Part shown: positions 56,980 to 64,000 of the stretch, one piece after another | Layout: every line of letters starts with the position of its first letter | Position numbering within the stretch: the stretch's first letter is position 1 | Source of the DNA: Azospirillum sp. OGB3 | GTDB taxonomy: Bacteria; Pseudomonadota; Alphaproteobacteria; Azospirillales; Azospirillaceae | Length of the DNA stretch: 64,000 nt | Assembly (NCBI RefSeq): GCF_014192915.1 | Contig: NZ_JACHYN010000003.1 | Span: 372,001 to 436,000 of the forward strand | Direction: 5' to 3' | Notes under the pieces: generated by a model | The model's input: only the letters and a program-made list of their open reading frames with translations | The model's database searches: none | Told to the model about the DNA's origin: nothing | Program-made: the position numbers and the translations under genes

Positions 56980-59900
56980 TCACTCCGCCGGCTGAGGGTG
57001 CGCGCCCGTGGGGTGGCTGGCGGAGCCGTCCACCGCCGGCAGGGGCTTCTTCCTGGCGATGTAGCTGTAGACCGTCGGCACCACAAACAGCGTCAGGAAA
57101 GTGCCCAGCAGCATGCCGCCAACGATCACCGCGCCGATGGCCTGCCGGCTCTCCGCGCCCGCCCCGTGTGCGTTGGCGAGCGGCACGGCGCCCAGCACCA
57201 TGGCGCCGGTGGTCATCAGAATCGGGCGCAGGCGCAGCACGGCGGCCTCTTCCACCGCCTTGCGGATGTCCACCCCCTCGCGCTGGAGCTGGTTGGCGAA
57301 CTCCACGATCAGGATGCCGTGCTTGGTGATGAGGCCGACGAGCGTCACCAAGCCGATCTGGCTGTAGACGTTCATCGTCCCGCCCGTGAAGTGCAGGGCG
57401 GCCAGCGCGCCGGTCATCGACAGCGGCACCGTCAGCATGATCACGAAGGGATCGATGAAGCTCTCGAACTGCGCCGCCAGCACCAGATAGATGAAGGCCA
57501 GCGCCAGGATGAACACGAAATACAGGCCCGTCGCCGATTCCCGGAATTCGCGGCTTTGCCCTGCATAGTCGGTCTGGGCGGTGGCCGGCAGCACGCGGTT
57601 CGCCGCCGCCTGGAGGTAACCCAGCGCCTCGCCCAGCGAGGTGCCCGGCGCCAGAGTGGCGGTGATGGTGACGGAGCGCAGCTTGTTGAAGTGGTTCAGC
57701 TCCTTGGGCGCCACCCGTTCCTCGATGCGGACGAGGTTGGCGAGCGAGATCATCGCCCCGGCGCTGGTGGCGACCCCGGCTTCCGCCGCCATGGTCGGCG
57801 TGCCGCGGACGTAGATGGAGGCGATGTCGTCCGGGTTGCGGCGGTCGAGGTCGCCGACCTGGACCACCACGTCGTACTGCTTGCCCTCCTTCTTGAAGCG
57901 GGTGACCTGCCGCCCGCCCAGCAGGGTTTCCAGCGTGCGGCCCACCGTCTCCACGTCCACCCCGAGGTCGGCCGCCTTGTCGCGGTCGATGGTGATGCGC
58001 AGCTCCGGTTTGTTCAGCTTCAGGTCGGTGTCGAGGTTGGTCAGGCCGGGGAACTTCCGCGCCTCGGCCATCAGCCCGTCGACCATCTTCTGAAGCTCGT
58101 CGTAGGGCAGCGAGCTTTGGATGACGAAGTTGACCGGCTTGTCCACCGGGCTCTGCCCCAGCGAAGGCGGGTTGGTGACGAAGGCCAGGATGCCCGGAAT
58201 GCCGAACATCTTGGGGAAGAGCTGGGCGGTGATCGCCTGCTGCTTCACGTCGCGCTCGTCCCAGTCGATCAGGCGGACGAAGGAGATGCCCTGGTTGACC
58301 ACCGGGAAGCCGACCACCACGAAGAACTTCTCGACAATGGGGATCTGGCGGAACAGCTCCTCCATGCGCTTGGCGTAGCTTTCCGTATAGTCGAGCGTCG
58401 AACCCTCCGGCGCGATGGCGATGCCGACAATGGTGCCGCGGTCCTCGACCGGGGCCAGTTCCGACTTCAGCCCGGTGAACAGCGTGTAGCTGAGCCCCGC
58501 CACCACCGCGCCGACCAGCAGCACCAGCGGACGCGCCTTCAGCGACACGCGGAGCAGCGCCCGGTAGCCGTTGGTCAGCCCGTTCAGCAGCCGTTCGATG
58601 GCGTTGTAGAGCGCGTTGTGCTTGGTCTGGTGCTTCAGCAGCTTGGAGCACATCATCGGCGACAGCGTCAGGGCGACGAAGCCCGACACGATCACCGCCC
58701 CCGCCAGCGTCAGGGCGAATTCGGAGAAAAGGCGGCCGGTGCGGCCGGTCATGAAGCCGATGGGTGCATAGACCGCGGCCAGCGTGATCGTCATCGCGAT
58801 GACCGCGAAGCCGATCTCCTTCGATCCCTGCAAGGCCGCCTGGAAGGGTGGCACGCCCTCCTCGATGTGGCGGTAGATGTTCTCCAGCATCACGATGGCG
58901 TCGTCCACGACGAGGCCGATGGCCAGCACCATGGACAGCAGCGTCAGCGTGTTGACCGAGAAGCCGAAGGCGTACATCAGCGCGAAGCCGCCGATCAGCG
59001 ACACCGGGATGGTCACCAGCGGCACCAGCGTGGCGCGGAAGCTGCGCAGGAAAACGAAGATGACCAGCACGACCAGGACGATGGCCTCGAAGATCGTGCT
59101 GAACACCGCGTCGATCGACTTGGCGATGAAGACGGAGCTGTCATAGCCGACATCCACCCCCATGCCCTCCGGCAAGGCGGCGCGGATCTTCGGCAGCGCC
59201 TCGTTCACCGCTTTGGAAACGTCCAGTGGGTTGGCGGTGGACTGTTTGACCACGCCGATGGCGACGGCGCCGCGCCCGTTGAAGCGGGCGCTGACCCGCT
59301 CGTCCCGCGCCCCCAGTTCGGCCCGGCCGACGTCCTTCAGCCGGACCAGATAGCCGCCGTCGTCGCGCAGGATGATGCGGTCGAACTCCTCCGGCGTGCG
59401 CAGGTCGGTCTCGGAAACGACGGTGAACTCCCGCGCCTTGCTCTCGACGCGGCCCGCCGGAATCTCGACGTTCTGCTTGCGCAGCGCGTTCTCCACGTCC
59501 TGCGGGGTGACGCGGTAGGCGGCCATGCGCTGCGGGTCGAGCCACAGCCGCATGGCGAAGCGCCGCTCGCCGAAGATGCGCACCTGGGCGACGCCGGGCA
59601 GGTTCTGCAGCCGGTCCTTGACGTAGCGGTCGGCGAAGTCCGTCACGTCCAGCGGCGAATGGCGATCGGACGAGAAGGCCAGATAGATGATCGGCTGCGC
59701 GTCGGCCTCCACCTTCGCGATGACCGGCTCGTCGATCTCGTTGGGAAGCTGGGCGCGCACGCGGCCGACGCGGTCGCGCACGTCGCTGGCCGCCGTGTCG
59801 ACGTTGCGGTCCAGGCGGAAGCGCAGAGTGATCTGGCTCTTCTCGGCGCGGCTGATCGAGGACATCACGTCGATGCCCTCGATGCCCGACAGCGAGTCCT

Positions 59901-60102
59901 CCAGGATCTGGGTGACCTGGCTTTCGATGATCTCGGCCGACGCGCCCTTGTAGGTGGTCTCCACCGTGACGACGGGTTCGTCGATCTTCGGGTATTCGCG
60001 CACCGACAGGCGCTGGTACGACACGATGCCGATCAGCATAAGCGCGAGGCTCATGACCGTCGCCAGGACGGGCCGGCGGATGGAGATGTCGGAGAGGACC
60101 AT
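56980..60102 (-). CDS. RND efflux pump inner-membrane permease (AcrB/MexB family)
   Basis: A 1040-residue proton-driven exporter of the hydrophobe/amphiphile class with twelve membrane helices and two large periplasmic loops. The start MVLSDISIRRPVLATVMS, the proton-relay aspartates in GLVVDDAIVMLENIYRH (near 405) and LYFVFILALAFIYLVLAAQF are typical. The middle repeat has VNTLTLLSMVLAIG, and the end has LVTLVGLITKHGILIVEFAN. Multidrug substrates are likely, but none can be named. It lies 4 bases after the adaptor gene; no TolC-type outer-membrane gene is present in the window. Confidence 0.95.
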   Translation of the reverse strand: MVLSDISIRRPVLATVMSLALMLIGIVSYQRLSVREYPKIDEPVVTVETTYKGASAEIIESQVTQILEDSLSGIEGIDVMSSISRAEKSQITLRFRLDRNVDTAASDVRDRVGRVRAQLPNEIDEPVIAKVEADAQPIIYLAFSSDRHSPLDVTDFADRYVKDRLQNLPGVAQVRIFGERRFAMRLWLDPQRMAAYRVTPQDVENALRKQNVEIPAGRVESKAREFTVVSETDLRTPEEFDRIILRDDGGYLVRLKDVGRAELGARDERVSARFNGRGAVAIGVVKQSTANPLDVSKAVNEALPKIRAALPEGMGVDVGYDSSVFIAKSIDAVFSTIFEAIVLVVLVIFVFLRSFRATLVPLVTIPVSLIGGFALMYAFGFSVNTLTLLSMVLAIGLVVDDAIVMLENIYRHIEEGVPPFQAALQGSKEIGFAVIAMTITLAAVYAPIGFMTGRTGRLFSEFALTLAGAVIVSGFVALTLSPMMCSKLLKHQTKHNALYNAIERLLNGLTNGYRALLRVSLKARPLVLLVGAVVAGLSYTLFTGLKSELAPVEDRGTIVGIAIAPEGSTLDYTESYAKRMEELFRQIPIVEKFFVVVGFPVVNQGISFVRLIDWDERDVKQQAITAQLFPKMFGIPGILAFVTNPPSLGQSPVDKPVNFVIQSSLPYDELQKMVDGLMAEARKFPGLTNLDTDLKLNKPELRITIDRDKAADLGVDVETVGRTLETLLGGRQVTRFKKEGKQYDVVVQVGDLDRRNPDDIASIYVRGTPTMAAEAGVATSAGAMISLANLVRIEERVAPKELNHFNKLRSVTITATLAPGTSLGEALGYLQAAANRVLPATAQTDYAGQSREFRESATGLYFVFILALAFIYLVLAAQFESFIDPFVIMLTVPLSMTGALAALHFTGGTMNVYSQIGLVTLVGLITKHGILIVEFANQLQREGVDIRKAVEEAAVLRLRPILMTTGAMVLGAVPLANAHGAGAESRQAIGAVIVGGMLLGTFLTLFVVPTVYSYIARKKPLPAVDGSASHPTGAHPQPAE

Positions 60103-60106
60103 CGGC

Positions 60107-61240
60107 TCAGCTCCCCGCCGGCTTGTTGTTGACGACCATCACCGGTGCGCCGTCGCGGATCTTCAGCTGGCCGGCGGTCACCACCACGTCGCCGGGCTGC
60201 AGGCCGGCGGTGATCTCCACCTCGGCGTTGCGGCGCTCGCCCAGCGTGACGGTGGTCTGCACGGCCTTGCCCTCCACCACCTTGAAGACGAACTGCTTGT
60301 TGCCGAAGGCGCTGACCGCCTGCTCGGGCACCAGCACGGCGTTCGGGGTCTGGTCCAGCGTCAGGGCCACGCGCGCGAACAGGCCGGGGCGCAGCGCACC
60401 GTCCGTGTTGGGGACGCGTGCGCGGATCACCACTGCACGGCCGTTCACGTCCACCAGCGGGTCGATGGCGTAGACCGTGCCGTCGAAGGTCCGCCCGCCG
60501 AAGGAGTCCACGGCGACCTTCAGGGTCTGGCCGGTGCGGACGGTCGGCAGATACAGCTCCGGCACCCGGAAATCGAGCTTCAGGATCTCGATGGCCTCCA
60601 GGTTCACGATGTCCTTGCCCGCCGCCACCACGTCGCCCACCGAGACCTTGCGCAGGCCCAGCACGCCGTCGAACGGCGCGGTCAGGGTCAGCTTCTCCAG
60701 CTGCGCCTTGGCGAGCTGCACCGCCGCCTCGTCGGACTGGAGCTTGGCGAGTGCCTGCTCGCGGTTGCGGGCCGGGCCGGTGCGCTGGCGGTACAGCTCC
60801 TCGGCGCGGGACAATTCGGCACGAGAAAAGGCGATGCTCGCCTGGGCCTGGGCCAGCGTGGCGCGGGCGATGGAATCGTCCAGCCGGATCAGCACCGCGC
60901 CCTTCCTCACCGCCTGCCCTTCCAGGAAGGCGATCTCGGACACCTTGCCGGCCACCTCGGGCCGGATGACCACCGATTCGCTGGACAGCAGCGAGCCGAC
61001 CGCGGTGACCTGACGCGACACGGTGCCGACCTTGACCGGCGAAGCCTCGACCGGCATCGGCGGCGCACCGCCCGGCGGCCCCCCCGCCGCCGGAGCGCCA
61101 GACGACGCGCCTCCGGGAGACGGAACCTTGCCGGCGAGCAGTGTGTTGATGGTTCCGCCCTGCTTGACGAAGTACCAGTAGGCGCCGCCGCCGAGAGCGA
61201 CCAGGACCAGAAGGGCGACGATGCGAAGCGTGTGGCGCAT
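60107..61240 (-). CDS. RND efflux pump periplasmic adaptor (MFP) subunit
   Basis: 377 residues. A short N-terminal membrane anchor (MRHTLRIVALLVLVALGGGA) is followed by a Gly/Ala/Pro linker, then a lipoyl/barrel-sandwich half (FLEGQAVRKGAVLIRLDDS), a helical hairpin (AQAQASIAFSRAELSRAEEL) and the second half with LTAPFDGVLGLRKVSVGD. It links the inner-membrane permease to an outer-membrane channel. The ATG at 61240 is chosen because it starts the anchor. The gene is first in the operon; an operator palindrome lies about 90 bases upstream. Confidence 0.94.
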   Translation of the reverse strand: MRHTLRIVALLVLVALGGGAYWYFVKQGGTINTLLAGKVPSPGGASSGAPAAGGPPGGAPPMPVEASPVKVGTVSRQVTAVGSLLSSESVVIRPEVAGKVSEIAFLEGQAVRKGAVLIRLDDSIARATLAQAQASIAFSRAELSRAEELYRQRTGPARNREQALAKLQSDEAAVQLAKAQLEKLTLTAPFDGVLGLRKVSVGDVVAAGKDIVNLEAIEILKLDFRVPELYLPTVRTGQTLKVAVDSFGGRTFDGTVYAIDPLVDVNGRAVVIRARVPNTDGALRPGLFARVALTLDQTPNAVLVPEQAVSAFGNKQFVFKVVEGKAVQTTVTLGERRNAEVEITAGLQPGDVVVTAGQLKIRDGAPVMVVNNKPAGS

Positions 61241-61330
61241 GGATACGGAACCCGCACAGGCCCGACGGCCCGCCGGGCGGGCGCGCGGAGCGTTTCGTGT
61301 CAACCGGGCCGCTGCGATGGGCGGACGGTA

Positions 61331-61352
61331 AACTGAACTATATCGTTCAGTT
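61331..61352. promoter_or_regulatory. TetR-type operator upstream of the RND pump
   Basis: AACTGAAC (61331-61338) and GTTCAGTT (61345-61352) are exact 8-bp inverted repeats around TATATC, with another AGTTC at 61354-61358 giving a partial extra half-site. On the minus strand TATAGT inside the palindrome would serve as a -10 box, so bound repressor would block the pump promoter. The form matches operators of AcrR/TtgR-type TetR repressors. Confidence 0.65.
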
Positions 61353-61382
61353 CAGTTCCGGAGTCGAGACGGTTGCGCGGGT

Positions 61383-61751
61383 TCAGACGCCGGATGGCGG
61401 AAGATCGGGTTGCACAACCCGGCCCTTCTCCATCTCCAGCCGTTCTCCATCAGGAAGAATCACCGTCAGATCAGCGGGTTGACCGGGACCGACCGCGGCG
61501 CAGCCGCCACGCGGACGGACCGGCCCGCCATCGAGGCAGAGGCCGGGCGCGCAGCAGGGCGCTTCGCCCGCCGGTAGAACCGCGCGAATCCGATCGCCTT
61601 CGATGCGAACATCGGCCAGCAGGGCGCCATCCGCGCCGGGTGGCGGGGTGCCTTCGCCGAGGTCCGGGGATTCGATGCGGGCGCGCTTCAGCCAGAACTT
61701 CCCGGACACCAGCAACCGTGCGAGCAGGCAGGAGGAGGTGGACGCGCTCAT
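61383..61751 (-). CDS. Truncated amidohydrolase remnant (cytosine-deaminase-like)
   Basis: A 122-residue frame. FWLKRARIESPDLG and LLADVRIEGDRIRAVLPAGE match the N-terminal strands of the cytosine-deaminase-type amidohydrolase small domain. After LDGGPVRP the next residues (AAVGPGQPADLTVILPDGE) match the C-terminal strands of the same domain. The ~300-residue TIM barrel with all metal ligands is missing. It is therefore an in-frame internal deletion or decayed gene, unlikely to be catalytic. The ATG at 61751 has a G-rich ribosome-like site. It lies between the pump operator and the cpdA-like gene. Confidence 0.55.
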   Translation of the reverse strand: MSASTSSCLLARLLVSGKFWLKRARIESPDLGEGTPPPGADGALLADVRIEGDRIRAVLPAGEAPCCAPGLCLDGGPVRPRGGCAAVGPGQPADLTVILPDGERLEMEKGRVVQPDLPPSGV

Positions 61752-61917
61752 TCCCCGATCCGATGCTGTGGCGGCAAGACGGTCGTTCGGCCGACGGCTC
61801 AGCCTGTCACGGAAGCGTAAAGGAAGTTTTGCTCCGGTTGGACTCTTGAACACATCCGGGAAATCGGCGATGTGACAATCCTTGGTCCTCCGACCCTCGC
61901 GTCCCCAGGGGTGCCCG

Positions 61918-62733
61918 ATGCTGATCGCCCAGATGTCCGACCTGCATGTGACGGCCCCCGGCACCGCCCCGACGACAGCCTACGACACGAACGCCCGCCT
62001 CGCCGCCGCGGTGGCCCATCTCAACGCGCTGGTGCCGCGTCCCGACCTCGTCCTGATCACGGGCGACCTCGTCAACGGGCCGAAGCCCGGCGAGTACGAG
62101 GCGCTGTCCGCCCTGCTGGAACCACTTGCCGTTCCCGTCCGCGTGCTGCCGGGCAATCACGACGACCGCATGGAACTGCGCCGAACCTTCACCGGCAGCG
62201 GCTGGATGCCCATGGAGGGACCCTTCCTCCACCACGCGGTGGAGGAGTTTCCGGTCCGCATCCTGATGCTCGATTCGGTCGTCCCCGGTTCGGCGGTGGG
62301 CGGCCTGTGCGCCGGCCGGCTGTCCTGGCTGGCGGAGCGTCTGGCGGAGCAGCCGGAGCGGCCGACGGTGCTGGCGCTGCACCACCCGCCCTTCGACACC
62401 GGGCTGACCTTCCTCGACACGCTGCGCTGCCTGGAGGGCGCGGAGGAATTGGGGCGGCTGGTGCGGAGCCGTCCGAACATCCGGGCCGTGCTGTGCGGCC
62501 ACACCCACCGCCAGACCGCGGTCGCCTGGAACGGGGCGCACGGCTATGTCGCCCCATCGGTGGCGTATCAGATTGCCCTGGATCTGGCGCCGGAGCCGCC
62601 ATACCGATGGACGGAGGAGCCGTCCGCGCTCGCTCTTCATCAGTTCCGACCGGATGGCACGGTGGTGACGCATCTGAGCGTGATCGGCGACTATCCCGGC
62701 AGGGAGTTTTCCCGCAAGGCCAGGAACTCCTGA
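61918..62733 (+). CDS. cpdA: Metallophosphoesterase, CpdA-like 3',5'-cyclic nucleotide phosphodiesterase
   Basis: A 271-residue class III cyclic-nucleotide phosphodiesterase. The metal-ligand motifs are in order: MSDLHV, GDLVNG, LPGNHDDR, LALHHPPFDTG and LCGHTHRQ. The spacing fits CpdA/Icc enzymes that hydrolyse cAMP; other phosphodiester substrates are possible. The ATG at 61918 (MLIAQMSDLHVT) starts directly before motif I. Its 3' end overlaps the convergent glycosyltransferase by 43 bases. Confidence 0.92.
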   Translation: MLIAQMSDLHVTAPGTAPTTAYDTNARLAAAVAHLNALVPRPDLVLITGDLVNGPKPGEYEALSALLEPLAVPVRVLPGNHDDRMELRRTFTGSGWMPMEGPFLHHAVEEFPVRILMLDSVVPGSAVGGLCAGRLSWLAERLAEQPERPTVLALHHPPFDTGLTFLDTLRCLEGAEELGRLVRSRPNIRAVLCGHTHRQTAVAWNGAHGYVAPSVAYQIALDLAPEPPYRWTEEPSALALHQFRPDGTVVTHLSVIGDYPGREFSRKARNS

Positions 62734-63551
62734 AAATTGACGCAGCGTCCGGCGGCCTGCGCGGCGATGTAGGCGGCGTTGAGCGCGCGCTTGGCGTCCA
62801 GGGCGGCGGCGAAGCGGTGGCGCAGCGCGGCGTCGGCGATCCGCAGACCGTCGCCGGACAGCCGGTCGAGGACATGGCGGTAGCAAAGGTCGGCCCGCGT
62901 CCCACTGTCGGCGGAGCAGGTGATCGACCCCTCCCGCTGCCGATACTCGTAGAGCGGTTCCAGCACGAGTGGCAGACGGCCCAGCCGGTCGAGGAGTTGG
63001 ACGTTGAAGACCACGTCGTCGCAGAAATCGACGTCCTCCTCCCAACCGCGGACGAGGTCGCGGCGCACAACGGGGAACATCGGGACGGAGGTCTCCAGAA
63101 AAGCCGCCGCGTCCAGTGCAGCGGTCCCGGCACCGGGCGGGAACAGAGTGGAGAGCGGCGAGCCGTCGCCGTCGCGCACCACCGCCACGTTGTCCGCCGC
63201 CGCCCCCTGCACCACCGCCAGCGGGGCGAGCCGCGCCAGCCGGTCCGGCTCGAACCGGTCGTCGGCGTCCAGCGGTGCGATCAGCGGCAGGCGCGCGCAG
63301 CGCAGCCCGGCGTTGCGCGCCGCCGGTGCGCCGGACCCGACGCGGCCGGTCCCGGTGAAGGTCAGGCGCGAATCGGCGATGCCGGCAGCCGCCAGAAAAG
63401 CGCGGTAGTCGGCGCCGTCGTCGCTGATCACCACCGCTTCCCAGTCGGGAAAGCTCTGCGCCAGAAGGCTGGACACGGCGCGGGCGATGGTGCCCTGCGC
63501 CCGGAAGGCCGGAATGATGACCGAGACGCCGCTCCCGCTGCCCCCCTCCAT
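62691..63551 (-). CDS. Glycosyltransferase family 2 protein
   Basis: A 286-residue GT-A enzyme. The start VSVIIPAFRAQGTIARAVSS, then AVVISDDGADYRAFL, is the nucleotide-sugar fold; the DxD-type metal motif is in PLDADDRFEPDRL. The remaining part has VDFCDDVVFNVQLLDRL and YEYRQREGSIT, as in GT2 enzymes that act on surface polysaccharide. The ATG at 63551 is chosen; an extension to 63743 is Arg/Pro-rich and doubtful. There is no membrane helix. It is convergent with, and overlaps, the cpdA-like gene. Confidence 0.88.
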   Translation of the reverse strand: MEGGSGSGVSVIIPAFRAQGTIARAVSSLLAQSFPDWEAVVISDDGADYRAFLAAAGIADSRLTFTGTGRVGSGAPAARNAGLRCARLPLIAPLDADDRFEPDRLARLAPLAVVQGAAADNVAVVRDGDGSPLSTLFPPGAGTAALDAAAFLETSVPMFPVVRRDLVRGWEEDVDFCDDVVFNVQLLDRLGRLPLVLEPLYEYRQREGSITCSADSGTRADLCYRHVLDRLSGDGLRIADAALRHRFAAALDAKRALNAAYIAAQAAGRCVNFQEFLALRENSLPG

Positions 63552-63684
63552 GCACCGCCCTCCGATTGTGCAGAGGATAGTGTGCCTCTCGTTCCCGACG
63601 GTCGGCAAGCGGCGATCCGCGTCGATACGGCCAGCCTGAGCGCGACTATGACGGTGCGGGGGTGGGATTTGGCGTCGCGGCCCG

Positions 63685-63713
63685 TTGAACAAGGAACCGA
63701 TACGGGCTATGTG
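63685..63713 (+). promoter_or_regulatory. Sigma-70-type promoter before the ClpP-like gene
   Basis: TTGAAC (63685-63690) is followed after 17 bases by TATGTG (63708-63713). This would place the start near 63720 and give a leader of about 90 bases before the ATG at 63813. Confidence 0.5.
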
Positions 63714-63812
63714 GAGAAACGAGTGGCGTGGTTCGGTTCCCATCCGACATCACAGGCCCCCGCAAGCCAAAGCCCCCCGGTAGACACGCCGACCTCAGGG
63801 AGTTCAAAAACG

Positions 63813-64000
63813 ATGGCGCAAGACGGATACACCCGCTTCGACGACGAACCCGAGCAGGAGCCGGACGAGAAGTCGAAGGAAAGCGCCCCGCCGCCGTTCG
63901 CTGCCGTGCAGTCGAACCTGTTCAAGGCGCGCACGGTGCTGATCTTCGGGCAGATCGACATGAAGCTGGCGCAGGCCGTCTCGGCCCAGCTGCTGGCTCT
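63813..64000 (+). CDS. ClpP-like ATP-dependent protease subunit, N-terminal part (partial)
   Basis: The ATG at 63813 has a CAGGGAG ribosome site about 10 bases upstream. The frame is open to the right edge (62 residues visible). After an acidic, Pro/Glu-rich start (FDDEPEQEPDEKSKES) comes NLFKARTVLIFGQIDMKLAQ, then VSAQLLA, which matches the beginning of the ClpP-fold (the RxVxFxG-type first strand with a helix). It resembles the alphaproteobacterial ClpP-like paralogue rather than housekeeping ClpP. The catalytic serine and histidine lie outside the window. Confidence 0.75.
   Translation, partial: MAQDGYTRFDDEPEQEPDEKSKESAPPPFAAVQSNLFKARTVLIFGQIDMKLAQAVSAQLLA

Noticed and set aside
56926..60132. 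Open frame of over 1000 codons on the plus strand, opposite the RND permease
   Set aside because: The permease on the minus strand has all family motifs; the antisense product is low-complexity His/Asp/Arg.

Overview
The window is chromosomal DNA of a high-G+C alphaproteobacterium, most probably an Azospirillum (Rhodospirillales). The main evidence is the unbroken order dusB(nifR3)-ntrB-ntrC-ntrY-ntrX, then trkA, a D-amino-acid aminotransferase gene, hfq and hflX. A pyruvate dehydrogenase cluster whose E1-beta subunit carries its own lipoyl domain, and a fused ispDF gene, agree with this. The species is inferred; no rRNA or tRNA gene was seen to confirm it. Genes are closely packed and nearly all have ordinary high-G+C codon use.

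Left edge (1-751, plus strand): the last two genes of a complex-I-like hydrogenase-4-type cluster. The large subunit ends in a degenerate metal-binding motif. From 18523 down to 759 every gene is on the minus strand: a cytochrome c assembly-like membrane protein, dusB, the NtrB/NtrC and NtrY/NtrX nitrogen and redox two-component systems, a small lectin-like gene in an A+T-rich islet, trkA, dat, a HAD phosphatase, hfq, hflX, small unknown proteins, an inositol-monophosphatase-family gene and mazG.

18.7-28.6 kb: ispDF and a stand-alone CinA/PncC amidase (plus strand) face a minus-strand block for lipoate and pyruvate metabolism. That block is ftsB, pdhA, pdhB, pdhC, lpd, lipA and a COQ10/RatA-like START-domain gene. 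LipA makes the lipoyl groups that the three lipoyl-bearing Pdh subunits or domains need.

28.6-38.9 kb: parE, a methyltransferase and a lipoprotein run on the plus strand; an alpha/beta hydrolase and an isochorismatase-fold hydrolase run on the minus strand. Then come an RhlE-type RNA helicase co-directional with a single-domain RAM (AsnC effector-domain) protein, a clear terminator, lptD and a membrane-anchored coiled-coil protein.

38.9-49.5 kb: an envelope block on the minus strand (ydbH-ynbE-ydbL, then a TPR-SPINDLY-type glycosyltransferase), a periplasmic cyclophilin, a large serine/threonine kinase with a long unassigned N-terminal region, an aldose epimerase, an LprI-like protein and an unknown 308-residue protein.

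49.8-56.8 kb: three consecutive plus-strand genes, namely transglutaminase plus DUF2126, circularly permuted ATP-grasp fused to alpha-E, and a second transglutaminase. This is a predicted but biochemically uncharacterised peptide-ligation/modification system and is the best candidate in the window for new biology. A near-perfect palindrome of about 115 bp separates it from an RND efflux pump (permease and adaptor) with a TetR-type operator but no local regulator. The right end holds an amidohydrolase remnant, a CpdA-like phosphodiesterase, a family 2 glycosyltransferase and the start of a ClpP-like gene.
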